Source: Coprobacter tertius (GTDB lineage: Bacteria > Bacteroidota > Bacteroidia > Bacteroidales > Coprobacteraceae). Taken from it: 64,000 bases of DNA. Made by a program: the position numbers and the translations under genes. Every line of letters begins with the position of its first letter. Position 1 is the first letter of the stretch. Under the pieces are notes generated by a model. That model had not been told where the DNA came from. It saw only the letters and a list, made by a program, of their open reading frames with translations, and searched no databases. This document shows, piece after piece, positions 1-6,515 of this stretch. The DNA lies in NCBI RefSeq assembly GCF_024330105.1, contig NZ_JANDHW010000001.1:310001-374000 (forward strand), read 5' to 3'.

Positions 1-1306
1 CAAAACTGAAGGTTTTTTCGGGGGCGAAAAACAGATAACAATATTTCATCGTTTCTGCAAAAAAGAAGCTTTCTAATGTATCCCATTTTTCTTTAGTACG
101 TACATCTTTTAGCTGACAATAACCGTTATCGAGTTGACAATATTTTTCGATGGACTCGAACATCGTTTTTCCTTGTTGATAATATTTGTCGTTTCCCGTG
201 GCTTTCCATACATAATAGGTAGATTCTATAGCTTCGGGGCGCGCCATATAATAAGGAGATACGACTTTCATATTAGAATAATCAATACGTTCGGGTTCGA
301 TACCGTGAAGTGTCCACATTTTAAAAATCGATTCTTGTAATTTTTCTGCTCGTTCGTTATCTCCGTCGAGAATAAGGCATCCGTTCCAAAAGCAATCGAG
401 AGCTCCGAACATAGTTCCTGTACGTTTCCCGGTATTCATGTCGGCCATTCCGATCCAGTATCCGTTAGGAGTATCTTCTCCAAGATATTTGTTTACACCG
501 GCAACCGATGTTTTCCACATTTCAAGTAAATCTTCATCTCCGAAAAGAATATATCCTTTCAGCAGATATTCGTAAAAAGCATCGATGCCTCCACTGATGT
601 GAGTATTTTTATCGAGCCATTCTCCGGTATCGCAGCTAATACGTGCTCCCACCAAACCTGTTTTGCCTCTTCGATTAAATACCTCTACGATCCCTTTTTT
701 GCATTTGTCGTAATATTCGGGATTACCGGTAAGTTTACTCAGAGTGCCGTATTCGAGTAGCATACAACCTACTTCACAAGGGTTCGTTGTATTACCGCTT
801 ATTTTTCCTGTACGCAAATTTACCATGCGGTAGGGAATACCGGTCGGAGAGTCGAAAACAGGCATGAGCCGATCTCCGAGATCTTTAGCCAGATCGAGAA
901 ACCGCTTATCTCCGTCGAGCTGATAGGCTGAAAGTAATCCCCCGACAAGGCGTATGGCAATTTCGAATTGTTGTACCTCCATATCTTTATCGAAGTTCAG
1001 CTTTGAGAAAATGAGTTCCTTTGCTTCTTTTTTGGCTTCTTTCAGATTCATGAGACACATCGTACTGTAAGCGTCTACAGGTGTCATTAGAAGAGGTTCT
1101 GAATACCAATTGTGTCCTTTTTTAGAAATAGGATTTACGGCGTCGAGTCCCCATGCATAATTTTTATAGGCATTCCAACCTTTCATAAAGGCTGTTTTTG
1201 CTCGTTCAGCATATTCTTTCTTTTCTTTTTTTAAGTTGTCGTTTGCCGAAGCGATAGGCATCGCTATCAACAAAATCAGACAGATGAGAATTCGGTTCTT
1301 TTTCAT
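1..1306 (-). CDS. GH47-type alpha-mannosidase, partial (C-terminus outside window)
   Basis: This is the start of a secreted glycosidase; its 3' end lies beyond base 1, so 435 residues are visible. The N-terminus (MKKNRILICLILLIAMPIASA) is a Sec signal peptide. Family GH47 (class I, calcium-dependent alpha-1,2-mannosidases, an (alpha/alpha)7 barrel) is indicated by GGIDAFYEYLLKGYILFG, RPEAIESTYYVWKATG and ESFFFAETMKYCYLFF, which match the family's acidic active-site blocks. Substrate: probably terminal alpha-1,2-mannose of fungal or host high-mannose glycans, inferred from the family. It begins 38 bp after the glycyl radical enzyme gene on the same strand, so the two are probably co-transcribed. 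GH47 is mainly eukaryotic, and bacterial members are a minority. Identity is confident; exact linkage is not. Confidence 0.85.
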   Translation of the reverse strand, partial: MKKNRILICLILLIAMPIASANDNLKKEKKEYAERAKTAFMKGWNAYKNYAWGLDAVNPISKKGHNWYSEPLLMTPVDAYSTMCLMNLKEAKKEAKELIFSKLNFDKDMEVQQFEIAIRLVGGLLSAYQLDGDKRFLDLAKDLGDRLMPVFDSPTGIPYRMVNLRTGKISGNTTNPCEVGCMLLEYGTLSKLTGNPEYYDKCKKGIVEVFNRRGKTGLVGARISCDTGEWLDKNTHISGGIDAFYEYLLKGYILFGDEDLLEMWKTSVAGVNKYLGEDTPNGYWIGMADMNTGKRTGTMFGALDCFWNGCLILDGDNERAEKLQESIFKMWTLHGIEPERIDYSNMKVVSPYYMARPEAIESTYYVWKATGNDKYYQQGKTMFESIEKYCQLDNGYCQLKDVRTKEKWDTLESFFFAETMKYCYLFFAPEKTFSF

Positions 1307-1344
1307 TTGTCAATTAGTTTAAATAGGTTTTAATAGATTCTTTA

Positions 1345-3495
1345 TCAGTTATCACATAGTCGATCTACGACCAGTTTGCGGAAATCGGGAGTCAGCATCG
1401 AAAAATAAGCTGTAAATCCGGTACAACGTACTACGAGATCAGGATATAATGAAGGATCTTTATAAGCATCCAGCACTTTTTGTTTATCCATGATGTTAAC
1501 ATTGATAAGAGTACCACCGAGATTGAAGTGCGTTTTAACAACAGCTTCGATAAATGCGGCGGCTTTTTCACCCATCGATGTTACATCTACCTCCCATTGC
1601 ATGGGGGCTGTATTTCCATAGCCGGGTTGTACGGAGGCAATCGATTTGGCTAGTAAAAGTGAGGCGCCGTCAGGAGCGAATCCAGGGCATGGATTTGCTC
1701 CGTGAGAGATAGGTTCTCCCTTCTTTCTTCCGTTTGGAGTGGCCCCTACGGCAATTCCCAGCTCTATGGTATTGGCCCATGAAAAGAATCCGGGTATAAA
1801 TATACGATTTAATTCCGGTTCCGTTTCGTCTCTGACGTATTGGGTAAATGTCTCTGCTATTTTTTTTGCCCAACGATCTCCGGCAGTATCGCCTTGTCCG
1901 TATTTTTCAGAATTTTTCAGAAGCAGACGTTTTCTTTCCCCGTCTGGATTTTCGAAATTGCTGTCGAGTAATTCGAAGAGTTCTTTCCAGTTTATTTTTT
2001 TTTCTTTCTCGATTCGTTGTTCTATCGCCGCGAAAGAGTCGGCTACGATTGCCAGTCCGGCTCCGTCGATCGCCAGATTATAATACATAGCGCCTCCGTT
2101 ACTGGCATCCAGCCCTTTTTCTATCGGACCATGACTCAATAAATTAAGAATGAGTTCGGGTTCATTGTATTTTTGATTTTTCAAATGAAAGCGTATCCCT
2201 TCTGCAGCTGTATGTACGGCTTTTTTTAGGTGTTTGTCGAAAATTCGGGAGAGCTGTACGGTAGAAAATTCATTATTTCCGTTCCGCATGTCATGAAGGG
2301 CGACATCGAATACTTTCGCCATATTTACCTTTACTAAGTCGTTCATTGTGTATTCGAGTCCCGGTAACGACATCCAGTTACAACCTACGGCAATCCGTTT
2401 TCGAGCCAGTTTTTCATCGAATCCGTTTCGAATGAATCCTTCAACAAGGGCTTTATCTCCGGAAAATCTCGGCCATGCATTTTTATTTTTCAATAAGTAC
2501 CCGACTGCTTTTTGCATAAGTTTTTCATTGAGTTTATCATGTACCCGTATGGTTATGTTCAACGAAGTGTTTAACCGGTCGGCAGCTTCAAGAATCAAGA
2601 AAGATATTTCGGATGTCTGATCGTTACCGTTGGCGTCGGGCCCTCCCAGCTGCCAGTAAACGGGGTCATTTATCAAAAAACAGGCCAGGTAATATATGAC
2701 GGTATCCCTATCTACGATACCGGCTTCGAGATCTCGCTCATAATAAGGTTGTAAAAGAGTATCTATCTGTCCTCCTGCTCCGTCTCGGTTGTAGGTTCGG
2801 GAAGCCAGATGATACCAGATAATCCATTGGCATGCTTCTCTCAAGGTTTTAGGAACACCCGAGAGTATGTTGCGGTTTACCTGAGCCATATCTTTCAGGT
2901 TATTACGTAACCCTGTATCAGATTCTTTTTCGATCATCTGCTCGATAGCTTCTATATGGTGTTTTATCCAGGTTTGTATCGCTTCTATTGCTTGTCGATG
3001 ACAATCGTAAAAATGGCATTTTTCGGTATCTTCTTCATGAAGTTTACGGTAATGTTCGATTTTTTCGAGCAGACCTCCCCATCCGAGAGACAATCCCATT
3101 TCGAAATCGGGCGCAAAATGTGCGTCATCTCCTATTCCGCAAATAAGGTTATATTTATCTATTCCTTTTTGTAATTCGGCGTAGGGTATATCCGGACGCC
3201 ATTTGGGAGTCATACGAGACATAAAATACATCCATCTTCCGGCAAAGGCATCATGAGGATCTACATAGACCGGGTGATTTTGCATGAGAGATACGAAATT
3301 CGTACACCATCCGTCGAGTCCGTAAAAGTGACCGTCGGGATGATTCGGTATTGGTTTCCACGCTTTTTCGGGGGGAACTACACGTCCGTAATCATCTTCG
3401 TTTAAAGAACCTTCTTTCTTTATTTTTTCATCTATTTGCTCCAGCTTCTTTTTACGAAGCCAGTCGATCAGCGGTTGATATCTGAAATTTTCCAT
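1345..3495 (-). CDS. Glycyl radical enzyme of the pyruvate formate-lyase family, unknown substrate
   Basis: The 716-residue protein has the PFL-like barrel and a C-terminal glycyl radical loop, RCTGFTAYF, with the radical glycine at about residue 693. The thiyl cysteine is Cys372 in AVGCNWMSLPG. Most dehydratase, choline-lyase and decarboxylase members have Cys-x-Glu there, and PFL has Cys-Cys; this protein has Cys-Asn-Trp, so none of those functions can be transferred. Other family blocks include DASNGGAMYYNLAIDGAGLA and FFSWANTIELGIAVGATPNGR. It is short for the family (often 760-900 residues). Its activase lies 5 bp upstream and a secreted GH47 mannosidase 38 bp downstream, which suggests a sugar-derived substrate. 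Cytoplasmic and oxygen-sensitive by family knowledge. The family call is firm; the reaction is unknown. Confidence 0.9.
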   Translation of the reverse strand: MENFRYQPLIDWLRKKKLEQIDEKIKKEGSLNEDDYGRVVPPEKAWKPIPNHPDGHFYGLDGWCTNFVSLMQNHPVYVDPHDAFAGRWMYFMSRMTPKWRPDIPYAELQKGIDKYNLICGIGDDAHFAPDFEMGLSLGWGGLLEKIEHYRKLHEEDTEKCHFYDCHRQAIEAIQTWIKHHIEAIEQMIEKESDTGLRNNLKDMAQVNRNILSGVPKTLREACQWIIWYHLASRTYNRDGAGGQIDTLLQPYYERDLEAGIVDRDTVIYYLACFLINDPVYWQLGGPDANGNDQTSEISFLILEAADRLNTSLNITIRVHDKLNEKLMQKAVGYLLKNKNAWPRFSGDKALVEGFIRNGFDEKLARKRIAVGCNWMSLPGLEYTMNDLVKVNMAKVFDVALHDMRNGNNEFSTVQLSRIFDKHLKKAVHTAAEGIRFHLKNQKYNEPELILNLLSHGPIEKGLDASNGGAMYYNLAIDGAGLAIVADSFAAIEQRIEKEKKINWKELFELLDSNFENPDGERKRLLLKNSEKYGQGDTAGDRWAKKIAETFTQYVRDETEPELNRIFIPGFFSWANTIELGIAVGATPNGRKKGEPISHGANPCPGFAPDGASLLLAKSIASVQPGYGNTAPMQWEVDVTSMGEKAAAFIEAVVKTHFNLGGTLINVNIMDKQKVLDAYKDPSLYPDLVVRCTGFTAYFSMLTPDFRKLVVDRLCDN

Positions 3496-3500
3496 AGTAA

Positions 3501-4406
3501 TTAATTTTTATATTGGTTAGCGATAGAGTTCAGGTATTTAAGTTTCTTATCGGATAGCCGAGGAGTAGATGCAAAAATATATTTCATTCCCAGGTTATCG
3601 TATTTGTAGGATGCCATGGGATGAAACGGCAATAATTCATAATCTTCGGCATGATGCATTTTCCCGGCAAAGCGGGACATTTTGATGATTGTTTCCTCAT
3701 CATCGTTTACTCCCGGTATTACTGGAGTGCGTAATCGGTATGAAATTCCCGATTTATCGAGTCGTTGGATATTTTCGAGTATAAGATTGTTGTCGGCACC
3801 GGTCCAGTATAAATGTTTTTCTCGATCGATATGTTTCAGGTCTGCCATTACATGGTCGATATACGGAAATATTTTTTCATAAAGATGCCATGATAATGAA
3901 AGGTTGGTTTGCAGAACCACATGTATTCCTTTTGAAGATAATAGCCGGGCGAGAGCAGTCGTAAAAGCCGGTTGTATCATGGGTTCTCCTCCCGATAAAG
4001 TTACTCCTCCACCCGATTCACGGAAAAAGGGAATATCTTTTTCCACGGAGGAATATATCTCTTCCGGAGTATATCGTGTTCCGATCAGTGTGTGGGCTCC
4101 CGTATAACAGGCTTTTGCACATTTTCCGCATACGATACATTTCCGAGTATCTCTTATAATCTTTCTCCCGATTACTTCCAGTGCATTTTCTTTGCACGTA
4201 TCTATACAGGTACCGCATCCGATACATTTGGAAGCGATCCATTCCATTTGAGGTTTTATTTTGAACGTTTCAGGGTTATGGCACCATTTACAACTCAGGT
4301 TACAACCTTTCATAAATACGGTTGTGCGTATTCCCGGGCCGTCGTGAAGCGACATCGGTTGCAAATGTGTTATCCATCCGTATGTGTTATCGTCTGAATT
4401 TTTCAT
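3501..4406 (-). CDS. Glycyl radical enzyme activase (radical SAM, PflA-like)
   Basis: The 301-residue protein installs the glycyl radical on its partner using S-adenosylmethionine. The radical SAM motif CNLSCKWC lies at about residues 35-42. An inserted ferredoxin-like domain follows with two [4Fe-4S] motifs, CIGCGTCIDTC and CIVCGKCAKAC. This insert is absent from classical PflA and typical of activases for non-PFL glycyl radical enzymes. SGGEPM, the SAM-contacting GGE motif, is present. It is the first gene of the operon, with 5 bp to the enzyme gene, and is transcribed divergently from the LacI-type regulator with 84 bp between start codons. It presumably acts on the neighbouring enzyme. 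Confidence 0.93.
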   Translation of the reverse strand: MKNSDDNTYGWITHLQPMSLHDGPGIRTTVFMKGCNLSCKWCHNPETFKIKPQMEWIASKCIGCGTCIDTCKENALEVIGRKIIRDTRKCIVCGKCAKACYTGAHTLIGTRYTPEEIYSSVEKDIPFFRESGGGVTLSGGEPMIQPAFTTALARLLSSKGIHVVLQTNLSLSWHLYEKIFPYIDHVMADLKHIDREKHLYWTGADNNLILENIQRLDKSGISYRLRTPVIPGVNDDEETIIKMSRFAGKMHHAEDYELLPFHPMASYKYDNLGMKYIFASTPRLSDKKLKYLNSIANQYKN

Positions 4407-4457
4407 TAATTATTGAATCAGATTGTATGTGTATGTAAACTTTTATAATAAAAATTG

Positions 4458-4465
4458 TATATTCG
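4458..4465 (+). promoter_or_regulatory. Possible -7 box for the LacI-type regulator
   Basis: TATATTCG matches seven of eight positions of the Bacteroidetes TAnnTTTG box, and would give a leader of about 20 nt before the ATG at 4491. No clear -33 element is visible, so support is weak. Confidence 0.3.
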
Positions 4466-4490
4466 TGTCGTTAAAACATTTATTATTCGC

Positions 4491-5504
4491 ATGAAAAGGA
4501 CTTCGCTGAAAGATATTGCCAATGCCGTAAATTTGTCGAAAACTACTATTTCGCTGATCCTTAACGGTAAAGCAAAAGAAAATAATATCAGCGATGAGAC
4601 GGTAAACCGAGTTCTTGCCGTTTCCCGCAAGATGAATTATTCTCCCAACAGTCTGGCGCGTAGTCTCAGTATGGGCCGGTCTAAAACGATCGGGTTGATA
4701 GTTCCTTATATTACCGACTCTTTCTTTGCACGGGTAGCCCAGGTTATCGAACGGCAATGCTCGAGTAAAGGATACACACTGATTTATTGCAGCAGTGAGG
4801 AAAGTGCCGAAAAAGAACGTTCCCAAATAAATGCTTTGTTAGCCAGACAAATAGATGGTTTGATTATTGCCTCTTCATGTCGTAACGGAGAAGATATCGC
4901 ACTTCTGAAGAATAATAATTTTCCTCTTGTGCTTATCGACCGCTATTATCCTGCGATAGAAACGTCACATGTGACGGTAGAAGACGAGCCTGGAGCATTT
5001 CGGCTCGTATCATATTTAATTGATCGTGGACACCGTCGTATAGCAATGGTATCTGTATCTTCCGAGTTACTCCCTATCGATAACCGACAAAAAGGATATC
5101 GTCGAGCTTTGGAATCGGCTGGTATCGAATACGACGAAAGAATGATATTCGAAGCTGATAATGCCGATCATGAAGGCTCGGTAAGACGATCGATTGATGC
5201 GATGTTATCGATGTCAGAGCCGCCCGATGCGATATTTTTTGCAAACCATCTTCTGGCTGCAGTTGGTTTCAAAGTGTTGAAGTCGAGAGAAATCGCTATT
5301 CCTTCTCGTATGGCTATCTGCTGTTTCGGTGACTCTTCGTATCTTGAGCTGCTCGAACCTTCGATAACCGCGATTCCCATGCCGTTTGAGGCGATAGGAA
5401 ATGAAGCTTTACGTATATTGCTGGATCAGATAGAGAGCCCGGAAACTTCTTGTTATGAACAGATCGTTTTACCGGTTACCGAGATTATTCGTCAATCTAC
5501 TTGA
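4491..5504 (+). CDS. LacI-family transcriptional regulator
   Basis: The 337-residue protein has an N-terminal LacI helix-turn-helix (SLKDIANAVNLSKTTISLIL, followed by the hinge region NYSPNSLARSL) and a periplasmic-binding-protein-like effector domain (SKTIGLIVPYITDSFFARVA; FPLVLIDRYYP; GHRRIAMVS). The start at 4491 (MKRTSLKDIA) is preferred to an in-frame ATG at 4455, because family members begin just before the helix-turn-helix and 4455 would precede a possible promoter box (4458-4465). It is divergent from the activase operon and convergent with the cupin gene, 6 bp away. It probably binds a sugar-type effector and controls both neighbours; a matching palindrome lies in the cupin promoter. 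Effector unknown. Confidence 0.9.
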   Translation: MKRTSLKDIANAVNLSKTTISLILNGKAKENNISDETVNRVLAVSRKMNYSPNSLARSLSMGRSKTIGLIVPYITDSFFARVAQVIERQCSSKGYTLIYCSSEESAEKERSQINALLARQIDGLIIASSCRNGEDIALLKNNNFPLVLIDRYYPAIETSHVTVEDEPGAFRLVSYLIDRGHRRIAMVSVSSELLPIDNRQKGYRRALESAGIEYDERMIFEADNADHEGSVRRSIDAMLSMSEPPDAIFFANHLLAAVGFKVLKSREIAIPSRMAICCFGDSSYLELLEPSITAIPMPFEAIGNEALRILLDQIESPETSCYEQIVLPVTEIIRQST

Positions 5505-5510
5505 TGTTTT

Positions 5511-5936
5511 TTACAGATTCATTTTTTCTTTTATCAGCTCATTTAAGTATTTAATGCTGGTTTGACTGAGGTTATAAAATTCGAAATCCCATAAATGTGT
5601 TTGTGCATTTTCGATGATAATGACTTCAGCATCTTCTGTTTGTCCTATGTTGTGCCAGCAATTTGCAGGGATTGTATAAATAATTCCCGGTTGCATATCG
5701 GAGATTTCATATTCGATCATATCTTCTTTTATACGAGCGGCGACAAGAGCGGCTCGTCCTCGGGCAAGAATAAAAGATTCGTCGGTAAAATGATGTATAT
5801 CGAGACGGTGTATATCGAAAAATCCTCCTCCTTTTTGATGTTTGAGTATTGCTACCTGCCATTGAGGTGTTACGTGTAAAGGATGATATCCTGCTAAATG
5901 TGACTGGTCGGTTTTTATGAGTGCGTTGTTTTCCAT
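5511..5936 (-). CDS. Small cupin-fold protein
   Basis: This 141-residue protein has no signal peptide or membrane segment. It appears to be a single cupin domain: the first motif region is around FDIHRLDIHHFTDESFILARG, and the second is IPANCWHNIGQTEDAEVIIIEN, with histidines in positions that often bind metal. Small cupins of this kind include sugar isomerases, epimerases and sugar-binding proteins, and no specific function can be assigned. The gene converges on the LacI-type regulator and has its own promoter, with a LacI-like operator just after the -7 box. It is therefore probably part of the same regulon as the glycyl radical enzyme operon, perhaps acting on the same metabolite (inference). 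Confidence 0.75.
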   Translation of the reverse strand: MENNALIKTDQSHLAGYHPLHVTPQWQVAILKHQKGGGFFDIHRLDIHHFTDESFILARGRAALVAARIKEDMIEYEISDMQPGIIYTIPANCWHNIGQTEDAEVIIIENAQTHLWDFEFYNLSQTSIKYLNELIKEKMNL

Positions 5937-5955
5937 ATAGATTAATTTTAGGATA

Positions 5956-5969
5956 CTAAACCGGTTTAG
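5956..5969. promoter_or_regulatory. Perfect palindromic operator of LacI type
   Basis: CTAAACCGGTTTAG is a perfect 14-bp palindrome with the central CG and AAACC half-sites typical of LacI-family operators. It lies 9 bp past the -7 box of the cupin promoter (minus strand), about where transcription would start, so binding should block initiation. The adjacent LacI-type gene is the obvious candidate binder. Confidence 0.7.
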
Positions 5970-5977
5970 CTATAGCG

Positions 5978-5985
5978 CAAATGTA
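5978..5985 (-). promoter_or_regulatory. -7 box of the cupin gene promoter
   Basis: On the minus strand this reads TACATTTG, a full match to the Bacteroidetes TAnnTTTG box. Transcription should start at about 5971, with a leader of about 35 nt to the ATG at 5936. Only a weak -33 candidate (TTTC on the minus strand, 6004-6007) is seen. Confidence 0.55.
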
Positions 5986-6134
5986 AGGATAATATTATAA
6001 TGGGAAATAACCTTTAATAATATTTAACTTCAAAAAATATCAAGTAGCGCTATAAAATAAATTGTGGATTTACGTAAAAAAAGAATTTTAAAATAATTAT
6101 ACAAATAAGTTAGGATATGTATAAAAAGTTTATC

Positions 6135-6142
6135 TACATTTG
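6135..6142 (+). promoter_or_regulatory. -7 box upstream of candidate small RNA
   Basis: TACATTTG is a full match to TAnnTTTG. It lies 380 bp from the antiporter start, and a terminator-like hairpin stands between the two, so it more likely drives a short noncoding transcript than the antiporter gene. Confidence 0.4.
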
Positions 6143-6188
6143 TGTGTACAGACGGTAGAACAAAATCCCGATAAAATTACTCAATGTC

Positions 6189-6217
6189 TTACAAAAAAAT
6201 CGCCGATTTTTTTGTAA
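6189..6217. repeat. 29-bp perfect inverted repeat
   Basis: Two 14-base arms (TTACAAAAAAATCG and its complement) flank a single C. The loop is too short for an ordinary terminator, so it may be an operator or a stem in the candidate RNA. Confidence 0.6.
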
Positions 6218-6353
6218 TTAATGTGTCTTTATTTGAGAAAAATAATATTATAATAATATATATTGTATGCTTTTCTCGGGTGTCATTGCAAAATAGAACT
6301 ATGCATAAAGTTGCAGATTGATATAGTTCTCGGAGTTTTAAGAAGTATTGAAC

Positions 6354-6395
6354 AATGGGTCGGAGTCGAATGAAGATATCCGACCCATTTGCTTT
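6354..6395 (+). terminator. Rho-independent-like terminator
   Basis: An 11-bp perfect stem (AATGGGTCGGA/TCCGACCCATT) with a 14-nt loop is followed by TGCTTTTTA. No protein gene ends upstream on this strand, so it probably ends a noncoding transcript. Confidence 0.55.
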
Positions 6396-6463
6396 TTATA
6401 AAAAAATATATAAACTGTTATAAGGAATTTCCTGTTAAGTACATAACCATTTTATTGTTTTGC

Positions 6464-6471
6464 TAACTTTG
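6464..6471 (+). promoter_or_regulatory. -7 box of the antiporter gene
   Basis: TAACTTTG matches TAnnTTTG fully, 45 bp before the ATG at 6516. A -33 element is not obvious. Confidence 0.45.
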
Positions 6472-6515
6472 AAAAATAAAAGATAGTTTTTTACGGAATC
6501 TAAAAATATTAGGAT

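Larger units (their letters stand above)
6149..6395 (+). ncRNA. Candidate small structured RNA
   Basis: No credible reading frame fills this stretch. It starts just after a TAnnTTTG box. It contains a 29-bp perfect inverted repeat (6189-6217, half-site TTACAAAAAAATCG, one-base centre). A hairpin follows with stem AGAACTAT/ATAGTTCT (6295-6302 with 6323-6330). It ends at a terminator-like hairpin (6354-6389) with a T-rich tail. It could be a roughly 245-nt small RNA or an attenuated leader of the downstream antiporter gene. The antiporter appears to have its own -7 box after the terminator (TAACTTTG, 6464-6471), which favours an independent RNA. Confidence 0.35.

Noticed and set aside
134-340. 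A 68-codon plus-strand frame at the left edge
   Set aside because: It lies wholly inside the GH47 gene on the opposite strand, which has clear family motifs.
6189-6217. The 29-bp palindrome as a rho-independent terminator
   Set aside because: A one-base centre and an AT-rich stem are not terminator-like, and a better terminator lies downstream at 6354-6395.
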